From NCBI GenBank assembly GCA_015067025.1, contig SVNC01000008.1, forward strand, positions 1 through 64,000: a stretch of DNA of 64,000 nt, read 5' to 3'. The DNA is from Oscillospiraceae bacterium. Lineage in GTDB: Bacteria; Bacillota; Clostridia; Oscillospirales; Ruminococcaceae. Positions 6,968 through 16,079 of this stretch are shown piece by piece. Below the pieces are notes generated by a model. The model saw only the letters and a program-made list of their open reading frames with translations, searched no databases and was not told the origin of the DNA. The position numbers were made by a program, and so were the translations under genes. Position 1 is the stretch's first letter. Each line of letters begins with the position of its first letter.

Positions 6968-8056
6968 TTAAATGCAGTAAAGATTCATATCCCAGGCGGG
7001 AATATAGGGGTGCTGCCTTAAGTAGAATTTATAGTCGCTTCTTATCTGCTTTATTTTAAGAGGTAAGCTGAACATATCCTCAGTTCTGTGGTAAAGGGAT
7101 ACGATAAGCTTAGGTCTATGTGCAAGTATAGCCTTTCTTGAGCCGTCAATGGCTTTATCCTCGCTGCCTTCCACATCATATTTTATGAGGGTTACAGGGT
7201 CATTTCCCAAAATGCTGTCAAGGCTTCTCATTTCTATATCACGGAGCATTGAGGGATTTATCGGCTTGCCCTTATCGTAGGGAACAAGAGAGGAGTTTCT
7301 TCCGCCCTTCTGTACAAACTGCATTACACAGTCCTCGCTCCACGCACCTGCATTGTAGGTGTAGAAATCATAAGGGCTTAATACATAGTGGGTACGCTTC
7401 ATTTTGGCGTAGTTTCTTGCATCAGGTTCTACCGCATAAATTCTGCCGAATTTATAACCTGTAACGTTTAAAAATTCCGTAACGGTATCGCCTGTATATG
7501 CACCAAGATCTGCGTATACTTCATTTTCTGTAAGTTTTAAAAGCTCATAGGCTTCACTTTTGGGAGTCTGATTTTCTAAAAGAAAATCAATCTTTCCTGT
7601 AAGTCTGTAATTGAGCCAGCCGAGAAAAACTTCCTTTGATTTATCATCCGCCAGCATTTCATAGACTTCGTTAATTTTTTCTTCGTTTTCGGTAAAATAG
7701 TCCTTGTCAAAAAGTCCGCCGCCGATAACGGGAACGTCAGGAGCATAAAGCTCATGCTTTTCGGATATGCCCTTTATACGCTCCATTACTTCAGGGATAG
7801 AAGTGCCAAAGCAGACAAGGATGGTAACGTCTCCAAACTGCTTTTCGATATCGGAAAGCTTCTTTACTTCAAATCCTGCAAAGCTATGACCTCTTACAAA
7901 TTCGTCACTTGCCATAAAGCCTGAGGGCTTTATACCCTTCTGTGCCATAACGTTCAGTATTTTCTGTGCACCGTCACCCATTCCGTAAAGAATGATCGGC
8001 TTATTTGAAATTTTGAGTCTGTCCCATAAGGGCAGATAGGGTGCAGGGTTGATCAT
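6968..8056 (-). CDS. FkbM-family methyltransferase with N-terminal Rossmann-like domain
   Basis: 362 residues in two parts. Residues about 15-110 look like a nucleotide-binding sensor domain (KPIILYGMGDGAQKILNVM, then LVCFGTSIPEV), as found in sugar- or capsule-modifying enzymes. Residues about 165-355 are an FkbM-type SAM-dependent methyltransferase: SAM loop YADLGAYTGDTVTEF, acidic VEPDARN, and the C-terminal IKYDVEGSEDKAIDGS characteristic of the family. It starts 21 bp after glmS with AAAGGAAG, so both are probably co-transcribed. Given glmS supplies glucosamine-6-phosphate, O-methylation of a surface polysaccharide is a reasonable guess, not shown by the sequence. Confidence 0.83.
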   Translation of the reverse strand: MINPAPYLPLWDRLKISNKPIILYGMGDGAQKILNVMAQKGIKPSGFMASDEFVRGHSFAGFEVKKLSDIEKQFGDVTILVCFGTSIPEVMERIKGISEKHELYAPDVPVIGGGLFDKDYFTENEEKINEVYEMLADDKSKEVFLGWLNYRLTGKIDFLLENQTPKSEAYELLKLTENEVYADLGAYTGDTVTEFLNVTGYKFGRIYAVEPDARNYAKMKRTHYVLSPYDFYTYNAGAWSEDCVMQFVQKGGRNSSLVPYDKGKPINPSMLRDIEMRSLDSILGNDPVTLIKYDVEGSEDKAIDGSRKAILAHRPKLIVSLYHRTEDMFSLPLKIKQIRSDYKFYLRQHPYIPAWDMNLYCI

Positions 8057-8077
8057 TTGAAACTTCCTTTCGGGGAT

Positions 8078-9901
8078 TTATTCTACAGTAACTGATTTAG
8101 CTAAGTTTCTGGGATGGTCTACGTCGCAGTCCTTGAGTACGGCTGTGTAGTACGCAATAAGCTGAAGCGGAACTACTGCCACAAGAGGCATAAGAAGATC
8201 TCTTGCTAAAGGCAGATATACGGGATAATCAACGCCGCAGCCGCTTACGTCCATATCCTCTCTGCAAACGAGAACGACGGTAGCACCACGGGATTTTACT
8301 TCCTTCACGTTGCTTAAGGTCTTGTCAAGAAGATCACTCTGTGTTGCAACGGCGATGACAGGCATTCCTTCATCAATAAGAGAGATCGTACCGTGCTTTA
8401 ATTCGCCTGCCGCATAGCTTTCTGAATGAATGTAGGATATTTCCTTTAACTTAAGGCTACCCTCCATACTAAGCGCATAGTCAAGACCTCTGCCTATATA
8501 AAGCAGACTGTCTGCACTGATAAGCTTTGACGCAACTCTCTGATACTGTGCCTGATCGTCAACGCAAAGCTGTACCTTAGAGGGTATCTCCAACATTTCA
8601 GTAATAAGCTGTTTGCAGGTTTCTTCATCTATCTTTTCTCTGGCATAAGCTACTCTGAAGGCAAGTAGATACATAAATGCCGCCTGAACCATATACGCCT
8701 TTGTGGAGCATACGGAAATTTCAGGACCTGCAAGAGTATACATTACCATTTTTGCTTCTCTTGCAATGGAAGAACCTACTACGTTTACTATAGCTAAAGT
8801 ATCCGAACCTATTTCATTCGCAAGCTTTAATGCCGCCTTTGTATCGGCAGTTTCACCCGACTGAGAGATAATAACCACTAGATCCTCAGCGGTAAGTAGA
8901 GGCTTTCTGTACTTGAATTCTGACGCTATATCAACGATTACGGGAGTGCGTGCAAGAGATTCTATAACGTACTTGCCTACAATACCTGCGTGCATTGCAG
9001 AGCCGCAACCTACTATATAGATGTGGTGGTAATTTCTGAGCTTTTCATCTGTAAGTCCGCATTCGGAGAAATCGGGCATACCGTCTTTGATTCTGGGGTG
9101 GATGGTGTTTTTAAGTGCTGTGGGCTGTTCGGATATCTCCTTTAACATAAAGTGAGCATAGCCGCCCTTTTCAGCGGCGGAAACGTCCCAGTCCGCTACC
9201 TGTATTTCCTTTTCGATAGGGTTTTTATGCACGTCATAGAACTTTACGCCGTTTTTTGTGATGTCGGCAATCTCGCCCTGCTCTAAAAGGTAGTATTCCT
9301 TTGTATGTTCGATAATTGCAGTAACGTCGGAGGCGATGAACATTTCACCCTCGCCCTTACCTACGATAAGGGGACTTTCCTTTCTTACTGCATAGATGTG
9401 ATCCTTGTGTTCTCTGAAGATGATACCTAAGGCATAAGCACCCTCGATATCGGCAATGGTCTTTATAATAGTATCAATGGGGTTACCGCTGTAGTTATAG
9501 TCAAGGAGCTTTGCAACGGTTTCTGTATCAGTTTCACTTTCAAAGCCGTAGCCCTTGTCTGTTAAAAATTCCTTTACCTTGCGGTAATTTTCGATAATAC
9601 CGTTATGAACGATACAAACTCTGCCGTTACCGATAGGGTGGGAGTTTATATCACTGGGTTCACCGTGGGTCGCCCATCTTGTATGACCTATACCTGTTGT
9701 GGCACTGTAAGGGCCTTCGCTCTTAAGACGCTCGATAAGACCTTCCTTTATCTTGCCCTTTGCCTTTATAGTTTTAATTCTTTCATTGCTGAAAACAGCG
9801 ATACCTGCAGAGTCATAACCTCTGTATTCAAGCTTCTGTAAAGCTCCTACAAGAATGTCTGTACACTGATTATCGCCTACGTATCCAACTATTCCGCACA
9901 T
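8078..9901 (-). CDS. glmS: Glutamine-fructose-6-phosphate aminotransferase (isomerizing)
   Basis: Makes glucosamine-6-phosphate from fructose-6-phosphate and glutamine, the first step to UDP-GlcNAc and the cell wall. 607 residues, the normal length. The frame extends eight codons upstream, but the enzyme must begin MCGIVGYVG so that Cys2 becomes the N-terminal nucleophile; ATG 9901 also has AAAGGAAA at the right distance. The glutaminase domain (1-about 240) has RGYDSAG, GHTRWATHG and HNGIIENY; two SIS sugar-isomerase domains follow (GCGSAMHAG, SQSGETADT, GELKHGTISLID) and the C-terminus DHPRNLAKSVTVE is canonical. The 5' region holds a plain promoter and no glmS ribozyme core. Confidence 0.97.
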   Translation of the reverse strand: MCGIVGYVGDNQCTDILVGALQKLEYRGYDSAGIAVFSNERIKTIKAKGKIKEGLIERLKSEGPYSATTGIGHTRWATHGEPSDINSHPIGNGRVCIVHNGIIENYRKVKEFLTDKGYGFESETDTETVAKLLDYNYSGNPIDTIIKTIADIEGAYALGIIFREHKDHIYAVRKESPLIVGKGEGEMFIASDVTAIIEHTKEYYLLEQGEIADITKNGVKFYDVHKNPIEKEIQVADWDVSAAEKGGYAHFMLKEISEQPTALKNTIHPRIKDGMPDFSECGLTDEKLRNYHHIYIVGCGSAMHAGIVGKYVIESLARTPVIVDIASEFKYRKPLLTAEDLVVIISQSGETADTKAALKLANEIGSDTLAIVNVVGSSIAREAKMVMYTLAGPEISVCSTKAYMVQAAFMYLLAFRVAYAREKIDEETCKQLITEMLEIPSKVQLCVDDQAQYQRVASKLISADSLLYIGRGLDYALSMEGSLKLKEISYIHSESYAAGELKHGTISLIDEGMPVIAVATQSDLLDKTLSNVKEVKSRGATVVLVCREDMDVSGCGVDYPVYLPLARDLLMPLVAVVPLQLIAYYTAVLKDCDVDHPRNLAKSVTVE

Positions 9902-9996
9902 AAATAAAATTTCCTTTCTTGTCATTCAGCCGTTATATCGGCAGTATATTTATTACTATTCAGATTTTTTCTGTTTAATTCAAAATACTTACTGTA

Positions 9997-10025
9997 ATTA
10001 TATCACATTTTTTGGTTTATAGCAA
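9997..10025 (-). promoter_or_regulatory. Promoter of glmS operon
   Basis: Minus-strand TTGCTA (10020-10025), 17-bp spacer, TATAAT (9997-10002), leaving a leader of about 90 nt. Confidence 0.8.
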
Positions 10026-10045
10026 TAGTTACATATAATTTTCTG

Positions 10046-10074
10046 TTGACACATCCGATTCTTTGTGATAGAAT
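10046..10074 (+). promoter_or_regulatory. Promoter of the zinc-ribbon membrane protein gene
   Basis: TTGACA (10046-10051), 17-bp spacer, TAGAAT (10069-10074), back to back with the glmS promoter. Confidence 0.8.
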
Positions 10075-10125
10075 AAAATCAGTTTTCAAAGCCTATATGT
10101 ATAACAGATGAAAGGATGACTTTTA

Positions 10126-11268
10126 ATGGATATTCAGTTTTTTGAACATTACAGCGAATATATGATTGCTCCCTTTGTGACGGCGATAGTAGGAGCGTCA
10201 ATGGTTTTATTTGCCGTTATCACGATAATTCTTGCAATATGCCTTTTTAAAAATAAGAACAGAGGACTTTACGCTGTAACAAAGACCTTTTCGATAATCG
10301 GACTTGTGGTAAGTATTCTTCTGACACTTACATACGTTGCTATAATCGCTCTTATTGCTTTAAGCACAGAGCTTTTCGGCTACACAGGCGGAGGTGTTAT
10401 AGGAGGGATCAGAGATCTTACCTGCGGCATTTTCTTAGCACCGACAAAGCTTGGCGTATCTTATGCAAGTTCAACGATAAATACGGCAGTTCCTTTTATA
10501 TTCTATACAGTAACGGTATTCGCACCTGCGGTACTTGGCTTTATTGCCTTTATAGTTTCCTGCCTTGCTGAGAGAAGCTCAAGAAAGGCAAGGAGAGCGG
10601 CATCTAATACGACTCAGAATGTTTCTCCGATCAGTAACTCTGTAAATAGCAATGTTCAGGGTATGACGCAGCCTCAGCCAGTATCTGTACCTGTTCCTGC
10701 TCCTGTACCTGTTCCTGCTCCTGTACCCGTTTCTACACCTGCTCCTGTTGCAGAAGACAATACACCCATAGATGAAGCACCTATCAAGAAGCTTGTTCCT
10801 GATAGTGCAGAAGAAGCTCCTGCAGAAAAGACAGAAGAAGCTCCTGCAGAAAAGACAGAAGAAGCTCCTGCAGAAAAGACAGAAGAAGCTCCTGCAGAAA
10901 AGGCAGAAGAAGCTCCTGCAGAAAAGGCAGAAGAAGCTCCTGCAGAAAAGGCAGAAGAAGCTCCTGCAGAAAAGGCAGAAGAAGCGCCTGCAGAAAAGAC
11001 AGAAGAAGCACCTGCTGAAAAGACAGAGGAAAAGCCCATAAACGAAGATAAGATCTTAAATCTTATGTCAGCTCCTCCGGCAGAAAACGCTGTTTCTAAT
11101 GATAAGCCCTTATTCTGTATGAATTGCGGCACAGCCTTAAACGCAGGTGCATTCTGTATAAATTGCGGTACTCCTGCGGTATCAAAGGCGAAGACCTGTA
11201 AAAGCTGTAATGCAGAGCTTGCGGATGATGCAAAGTTCTGTATGATATGCGGTGCGAAGGTAGAATAA
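10126..11268 (+). CDS. Membrane protein with Pro/Glu-Ala repeats and double zinc ribbon
   Basis: 380 residues. Three hydrophobic segments (about 15-40, 52-80, 125-148) are followed by a proline-rich stretch (PVPAPVPVPAPVP), nine copies of EEAPAEK[T/A] (about 229-300), and a C-terminal pair of zinc ribbons (FCMNCG...FCINCG, then CKSCN...FCMICG; four CxxC pairs). The repeat region is a flexible, highly charged stalk; the zinc ribbons should be cytoplasmic because zinc cysteines need a reducing setting. Such zinc-ribbon membrane proteins are common in Clostridia and have no known role. The 24-bp repeat DNA is nearly uniform, which suggests recent expansion by slippage. Start supported by GAAAGGATGA upstream. 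Confidence 0.8.
   Translation: MDIQFFEHYSEYMIAPFVTAIVGASMVLFAVITIILAICLFKNKNRGLYAVTKTFSIIGLVVSILLTLTYVAIIALIALSTELFGYTGGGVIGGIRDLTCGIFLAPTKLGVSYASSTINTAVPFIFYTVTVFAPAVLGFIAFIVSCLAERSSRKARRAASNTTQNVSPISNSVNSNVQGMTQPQPVSVPVPAPVPVPAPVPVSTPAPVAEDNTPIDEAPIKKLVPDSAEEAPAEKTEEAPAEKTEEAPAEKTEEAPAEKAEEAPAEKAEEAPAEKAEEAPAEKAEEAPAEKTEEAPAEKTEEKPINEDKILNLMSAPPAENAVSNDKPLFCMNCGTALNAGAFCINCGTPAVSKAKTCKSCNAELADDAKFCMICGAKVE
10810..11025 (+). repeat. Nine tandem 24-bp coding repeats
   Basis: Nine in-frame copies of GAAGAAGCTCCTGCAGAAAA plus four bases, differing mainly at the last codon (aca/gca). They encode the EEAPAEK[T/A] stalk and open spurious long frames on both strands. Confidence 0.95.
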
Positions 11269-11280
11269 TTAAGACAGAAA

Positions 11281-11314
11281 TGCCTGACCTTATTTAAAGT
11301 CGGGCATTATGTTT
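11281..11314 (+). terminator. Terminator after the zinc-ribbon protein gene
   Basis: TGCCTGAC / GTCGGGCA stem with an A/T-rich loop, followed by TTATGTTT. Confidence 0.7.
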
Positions 11315-11315
11315 A

Positions 11316-11344
11316 TTGACGCCGCTGTCAGTGATGTGTATAAT
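11316..11344 (+). promoter_or_regulatory. Promoter of the 11370-12278 gene
   Basis: TTGACG (11316-11321), 17-bp spacer, TATAAT (11339-11344), directly after the terminator. Confidence 0.8.
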
Positions 11345-11369
11345 ATAGCTAATCAAACGGAGGCACGGT

Positions 11370-12278
11370 ATGAAGAAAATCCTGAGCGTATTAATAATAT
11401 TTGTAATTTTCTGTACTGCTTTTTCTGTTACCGCCTTTGCGGATATGGGACCTAAACCTTCAGTCGTTGTAACCTTTAAAAATCTCGGTAACGAAAGATG
11501 CTATGCTACGCTTTTATCAGCGTTCCGCGGGTCGGGTCCATATAATTCGTGGGACAGCGACAAAGAGTATGACGGCGACCCCGAAAGCATTACGAAGGCA
11601 CTTATAGACTACAAGGATGAAGACGGGTATTATTATCTGTTGCATACCGAAAGCAGAGTTGATGGTTCAAAACGCTTTGTTATGGACTATTACCCACCTG
11701 AAAAATTCAAAATACTTCTTTATTATCCTGATTATAATCTGTATCTTGTAAGCGAGCCGTATCAGACTTATGCCTTCAGCAGTTATTACAACGTGGATAT
11801 GACGGGAATAGACCCCGATAATATTACCAATGAAAAAATAACTCTCAAAGCGACTACAGACTATAATTATATCGGAGAGTTTTTGGGTTTTGCTCTGCGT
11901 GTTATAATTACGCTTTTTATAGAATTATACTTTGCAAAAAGATTTATAAATAAAAGAAGATTTTACGTTATCCTGTTCACCAATCTTGTAACTCAGCTGG
12001 GACTTAATCTGGTGCTTAATATCGTAATGATAGACGGTAACCCGCTGTTTTATTTCATATATTACATAGGTTTAGAAATTGCTATCGGTATAATAGAAAT
12101 GATAGTTTACCTGATTGCCTTTAACAGAAAAAACGAGGAAAAGGTAAGTGCATCAGCCATTACGTTATACGCTTTGGCAGCAAATTTTCTTTCATTTACG
12201 ACAGGAATATTTATAGCTCTTATATACAGACTTATAGTAGGTCTGCTTGGCATAGAGATGATTGCACCTATAATATAA
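11370..12278 (+). CDS. Secreted-domain membrane protein of unknown function
   Basis: 302 residues. A signal peptide (about 1-24, ending SVTAFA) precedes an extracellular domain of about 140 residues rich in Tyr and Asp, with GPYNSWDSDKEYDGDP and ending near MTGIDPDNITNEK. Four transmembrane helices follow (about 166-190, 197-220, 225-251, 261-300). The layout, signal peptide plus beta-rich ectodomain plus four-helix membrane part, recurs in uncharacterised Clostridial proteins; I do not know a function. GGAGGC precedes ATG 11370. It is a single-gene unit between its own promoter and a strong terminator. Confidence 0.8.
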   Translation: MKKILSVLIIFVIFCTAFSVTAFADMGPKPSVVVTFKNLGNERCYATLLSAFRGSGPYNSWDSDKEYDGDPESITKALIDYKDEDGYYYLLHTESRVDGSKRFVMDYYPPEKFKILLYYPDYNLYLVSEPYQTYAFSSYYNVDMTGIDPDNITNEKITLKATTDYNYIGEFLGFALRVIITLFIELYFAKRFINKRRFYVILFTNLVTQLGLNLVLNIVMIDGNPLFYFIYYIGLEIAIGIIEMIVYLIAFNRKNEEKVSASAITLYALAANFLSFTTGIFIALIYRLIVGLLGIEMIAPII

Positions 12279-12316
12279 ATCAAAACACCACAACCTGAGT
12301 TGTGGTGTTTTGATTT
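12277..12316. terminator. Bidirectional terminator
   Basis: ATCAAAACACCACAAC / GTTGTGGTGTTTTGAT around a CTGA loop, with A run before and T run after, between two convergent genes. Confidence 0.9.
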
Positions 12317-12329
12317 ATTGATATAATTT

Positions 12330-13010
12330 TTAGCTCTTTACAACAAAGGTAGCAGCCGCTAAATCGAGCTGACTTAATACAAGCTTTTCCTTATCAGTGC
12401 CAACCATTGAAACGGGATAAACTACCGTAAACTGAGTATAAGAGGGAGCACCGGGGAATTTAACGCAGTAAGAAGCGTAGCGTGAATCGCTGTTGCCGTA
12501 CTTCCAGTACATCTTATAGGAGAACATACCGCTGTTTATTTTAAAAAGCTCGTTGCCGTTTTCAACTTCTCCGTTGTCCTCGTATTTGTCTATTATCTTT
12601 TCAATGGGGCGGTCAGCGTCGCCTATGTATATTTTAGGAATGCTGTCATCAATAGTCATATCTGTATCAATGGGCATAAAGGGAGAATAAAGAGCACTGT
12701 AGGAAATTTCCATAGCACCTGCATTATATTCCTTAAAGCCGTCTGCAAGAACAAAGGAGCATTTAACGTTGTTGCCCTTTAAATAAAGCTCAAATTCGGT
12801 TTCAGTACCGTTTACGTCTGTAGGTCTTACAAGGTCAATTACCTTTATATCCTGCTTTGCGGCTGCTGCTTTAGTAGTTGTTTTCTTGTCCTTATCGTTA
12901 TCGGATAAGGCTTCCGTAGCTTTTTTAAAGCCTGCATCTACAGCCTTGTTTACGGCTCTTCTTGTGGCGGTTCTTGCCGCTGATTTTAAAAGACTATCAA
13001 AAAATCCCAT
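12330..13010 (-). CDS. Hypothetical soluble protein
   Basis: 226 residues, no signal peptide or membrane helix. The N-terminus (MGFFDSLLKSAARTATRRAV) is a basic amphipathic helix reminiscent of proteins that sit on membranes or oligomerise; a Lys/Asp/Thr-rich linker (about 41-52) leads to a beta-rich domain of about 170 residues. Unrecognised. GAAAGGAAA precedes ATG 13010. It shares the bidirectional terminator with its convergent neighbour. Confidence 0.75.
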   Translation of the reverse strand: MGFFDSLLKSAARTATRRAVNKAVDAGFKKATEALSDNDKDKKTTTKAAAAKQDIKVIDLVRPTDVNGTETEFELYLKGNNVKCSFVLADGFKEYNAGAMEISYSALYSPFMPIDTDMTIDDSIPKIYIGDADRPIEKIIDKYEDNGEVENGNELFKINSGMFSYKMYWKYGNSDSRYASYCVKFPGAPSYTQFTVVYPVSMVGTDKEKLVLSQLDLAAATFVVKS

Positions 13011-13098
13011 AATAATATTTCCTTTCAGGTCTTAAATGTTTACTGATGTTATAATTATACAATTGTGACAGGGATTTGTCAATCACAAAATGAAAATA

Positions 13099-13122
13099 CA
13101 GGGCAAGCTTTCGCTTGCCCTG
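13099..13122 (-). terminator. Terminator of the sigma/LRR operon
   Basis: Perfect CAGGGCAAGC / GCTTGCCCTG stem with a TTTC loop, 30 bp past the LRR gene and followed on the minus strand by TATTTTCATTTT. Confidence 0.85.
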
Positions 13123-13152
13123 ATCTCGTATTGTTTTGTTATTCTTTTTTGT

Positions 13153-15444
13153 TTATCTTATTTCATATTTAAGCTTGTTACTGATAGCAAACTGCTCTGC
13201 GGCAGAACCCTTTTCACATATTATGAGGGGCAGTTTTTCGGGGAATAATAACGAACCGAATGCGGATTTTTCTATTGTTGTAACACTTGAAGGTACAAAG
13301 ACAGATTTCAGTGAAACACATTCATCCATCGCCCAGCTTTTTATAGTTGTTACAGTATCGGGGATAATGATTGTTTCAAGACTTTCACAATAGCCGAAAA
13401 GATATGATTGTAATGTATCTATACCCTTAGGGAGTGTTATCGTTTTAAGTGAAATACAGTGTGAAAAAGCTTCAGGGCCAAGATTTGTAATACTGTCGGG
13501 AAGATTTGTTTCTGTAAGGCTGTCGCAATACCAGAAGGCACTCTTTCCTATCGTTTCAACACCATCAGGCAGTGAGATAGATTTAAGATTTTTACAGGAA
13601 CTGAAGGCAAATTCAGATATTTCTTTAACACCTTCAGGTATAATTATACTGTTCAAACTGTTACAACTATCGAAAGCCTGCTTACCGATATGTGTCACAC
13701 TTGTCGGGATATCTATAGTCTTGAGAGAACTACATCCGCTGAAGGCTGAATCACTGATCCGAGTCAGATTGTTATGAAGCGTTACTTCTGCAAGTGATGT
13801 ACACTCTTTGAAAATTCCTGTTCCAAGCGTTGTTACTTTATCTGGTAAAGTAATGCTTGTAAGGGATGTGCAGTAGCCGAAAGCATCATCGTCTATTCTT
13901 TCAACGCTTTTTGGAAGTTCAATAGATTTTAACGCCTTGCAATATGAAAAGGCACCCACACCTATATATGTAACTGTTGATGGTATTTTAATTTTTTCCA
14001 AAGAAGAACAGCCATTTAATGAGTGGTCATCAATACAAGTAATTCCTTCAGGCAGATATACATTTTTGAGGGATGCACATTCTGATAATACACACGTAAA
14101 AAGTCGTGTGGTATTTTCAGGGAAACTGAAGGATGTAAGAGAGGAGCATCTTGCAAAAGCAAAATCACGGATATCTGTTGTGCTCTCAGGTATAGCAATT
14201 TCTTTTAAAGACGTACAGCCGTTAAAGGCGGCAACTCCTATCGTGGTAACGCTTTCAGGCAGTGTGATTTCAGAAAGTGAGGTGCAATCTGAAAAAGCAC
14301 TATCGGAAATCACTTCCAGCTTGTCAGGTAGCTTTATATTTTTTAACGAACTGCATCCTATAAACATAAGCCTGCCTAAAGTGCTCATGTTATCAGGAAG
14401 AACAACCGTTTCAAGAGAGGTACAATACGAAAAGATACTAAAGCCAAGCTTTGTAATATTACTGGGTATCTCAAAGAAAGTAAGACTCTCGCAGCCTGTA
14501 AATGCGTAGTCTCCTAAACTTGTTACACTGTCGGGAATTTCAACCCTTGTAAGTGAAGAACAAGCGTTAAACATACGTTCGCTTATTTCTGAAAGTCCAT
14601 TTGGTAAAGTTACAGATACAAGAGAAGAGGCTTCGGAAAACGCTCCCGTTCCTATTCTTGTCACACTGTCGGGGATGTTGATATTCACAAGGCTACTACA
14701 CTGTTCAAAGGCGTATTTGCCTATTGATTTTACTTCATCATGGAGTATAACAGTTTCGAGGGAGGTACATTCACTGAATACACCATCGCTAATCTGTAAA
14801 ACATGATCTGGAATTGTAAAGCTTTTAAGGGATTTGCATCCCCAAAAAGCACTTGCTCCTATATTGTTTATTGAACCTGCAAAATATACGTTTTCAAGAT
14901 TAGTGCAACCGCGAAATGCATATTGTGGAATTTCGGTTATACAGTCAGGTATTGTAACCGTCTTTACTTCTTCGCAGTGTTCAAATACACCCTGACTGAG
15001 CCCGACTACCTTTTTACCGTAAAGCACGTCAGGGACTACCACATCCTCTTCAAATCCTTTATATTGTGTGATAATTATCTCGTCAGGATTATCAATGGTG
15101 CTAAAAAAGCTGAAATACGGCGAATCCTGTATATCAAAGCTGTATTCTACCTTACTTGCATCGTTTTTTTGCGAATTATCAGACGCTGTCTGCAATAAAT
15201 TCCCGTTTGCAACAGCCACTGATACAATTGCCGTAACGCCAACAACCGCTGCAAAAGCCGCGGCAACAGGCAGAAAACGAAATCTCTTTTTCTTGTTTTC
15301 TGTTTTTTCGTTGTAGTCCTCTATAACGATAAGCTCATCAGAATCGGTATCTCTTTGGATAGCTTTGTTAAGAGCGTCAAAGGTACTTTCAATGTGCTTA
15401 TCGTCAATACCATCTGTAATGTTTTTCCATCTGTTATTGTTCAT
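13153..15444 (-). CDS. Anti-sigma-like membrane protein with BspA-type LRR ectodomain
   Basis: 763 residues. The cytoplasmic N-terminus (1-about 53, NRWKNITDGIDDKHIESTFD) resembles the N-terminus of the protein encoded beside the second sigma factor at 46168. One membrane helix follows (about 56-80, FLPVAAAFAAVVGVTAIVSV). The exterior is a long ladder of about 23-residue BspA-type (LRR_5) repeats from about 125 to 745, with the pattern L..I.IP..VT.IG..AF..C.SL. It starts 14 bp after the sigma gene. By analogy with other sigma/anti-sigma pairs it would hold the sigma factor until the LRR domain meets a surface ligand; this is inference. Closest alternative: an LRR surface adhesin merely co-transcribed with sigma. 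GGAGG precedes ATG 15444. Confidence 0.82.
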   Translation of the reverse strand: MNNNRWKNITDGIDDKHIESTFDALNKAIQRDTDSDELIVIEDYNEKTENKKKRFRFLPVAAAFAAVVGVTAIVSVAVANGNLLQTASDNSQKNDASKVEYSFDIQDSPYFSFFSTIDNPDEIIITQYKGFEEDVVVPDVLYGKKVVGLSQGVFEHCEEVKTVTIPDCITEIPQYAFRGCTNLENVYFAGSINNIGASAFWGCKSLKSFTIPDHVLQISDGVFSECTSLETVILHDEVKSIGKYAFEQCSSLVNINIPDSVTRIGTGAFSEASSLVSVTLPNGLSEISERMFNACSSLTRVEIPDSVTSLGDYAFTGCESLTFFEIPSNITKLGFSIFSYCTSLETVVLPDNMSTLGRLMFIGCSSLKNIKLPDKLEVISDSAFSDCTSLSEITLPESVTTIGVAAFNGCTSLKEIAIPESTTDIRDFAFARCSSLTSFSFPENTTRLFTCVLSECASLKNVYLPEGITCIDDHSLNGCSSLEKIKIPSTVTYIGVGAFSYCKALKSIELPKSVERIDDDAFGYCTSLTSITLPDKVTTLGTGIFKECTSLAEVTLHNNLTRISDSAFSGCSSLKTIDIPTSVTHIGKQAFDSCNSLNSIIIPEGVKEISEFAFSSCKNLKSISLPDGVETIGKSAFWYCDSLTETNLPDSITNLGPEAFSHCISLKTITLPKGIDTLQSYLFGYCESLETIIIPDTVTTIKSWAMDECVSLKSVFVPSSVTTIEKSAFGSLLFPEKLPLIICEKGSAAEQFAISNKLKYEIR

Positions 15445-15458
15445 AAAAATTCCTCCTT

Positions 15459-16004
15459 TCAGATATCAATGCCGTTTTCTTTCAAGTATGTACGAAGAGC
15501 CGTCCTTGTTCTTGACAGCTGAGAGCGTACCGCCTGATGCTCCATGCCGAAGTAGTGAGCAATAGACTTTGTGGGCATATTGAAATAATATCTTGCCACA
15601 AAAATATCCCTGTTTCGTTTTTTCTGATTATCAAGGAAACTATTCAGCAGTGAAGAAATGTTTCTGTCATCCATAAGGGTTTCAGGGTTTTCTCTGCTGC
15701 TTATTACGTCCTCCAGTTCGTCATAGATATAGTCGGTCTTATGTTTGCCAAGCTTAGCTGCAAGTGTAAGGGCGGTATTGCGTACCGTTTTAGAAAGAAA
15801 GGCTTTGAAGGAACAAGGTCTTGTCGGTGGAATACTGTTCCATATTTTAAGGTAAGAAGAATTCACGCATTCTTCGCCATCTTCGTCAGAACCGAGTATT
15901 TCCGTTGCGATCTTTTTACACAGTCTTCCGTATTTCTGATCTGTAACGGCTATAGCTTCTTCGTTGCGATCAAAATAAAGCTGTATCAGTTTATCGTCCT
16001 TCAT
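15459..16004 (-). CDS. ECF-like RNA polymerase sigma factor
   Basis: 181 residues. Region 2 (about 20-85) includes the core-binding YGRLCKKIA and an NSSYLKIWNSIPP segment; region 4 (about 120-175) has FVARYYFNMPTKSIAHYFGM followed by VRSQLSRTRTALR, a helix-turn-helix for the -35 element. ATG 16004 is chosen over the frame's first ATG because AAAGGGGGAGG lies just before it and the protein then aligns end to end with the second sigma factor (45608-46153). First gene of a two-gene operon with the LRR anti-sigma-like protein, 14 bp apart. Confidence 0.88.
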   Translation of the reverse strand: MKDDKLIQLYFDRNEEAIAVTDQKYGRLCKKIATEILGSDEDGEECVNSSYLKIWNSIPPTRPCSFKAFLSKTVRNTALTLAAKLGKHKTDYIYDELEDVISSRENPETLMDDRNISSLLNSFLDNQKKRNRDIFVARYYFNMPTKSIAHYFGMEHQAVRSQLSRTRTALRTYLKENGIDI

Positions 16005-16079
16005 GCTTTTCCTCCCCCTTTCACCCAATAAGACTAAAGAAAACAGCGTTTTGTTCTGTTTTAAGAATTTTTATTTTTA

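Noticed and set aside
9902-10125. Possible glmS ribozyme or other riboswitch upstream of glmS
   Set aside because: The leader is A/T-rich with a plain promoter and none of the conserved ribozyme core; too short as well.
10674-11132. Long frames on both strands within the EEAPAEK repeats
   Set aside because: They arise because the 24-bp repeat has no stop in several frames; composition is low-complexity and the zinc-ribbon protein is the only supported product.
13937-14509. Long antisense frame in the LRR gene
   Set aside because: Periodic shadow of the 69-bp LRR repeats on the other strand.
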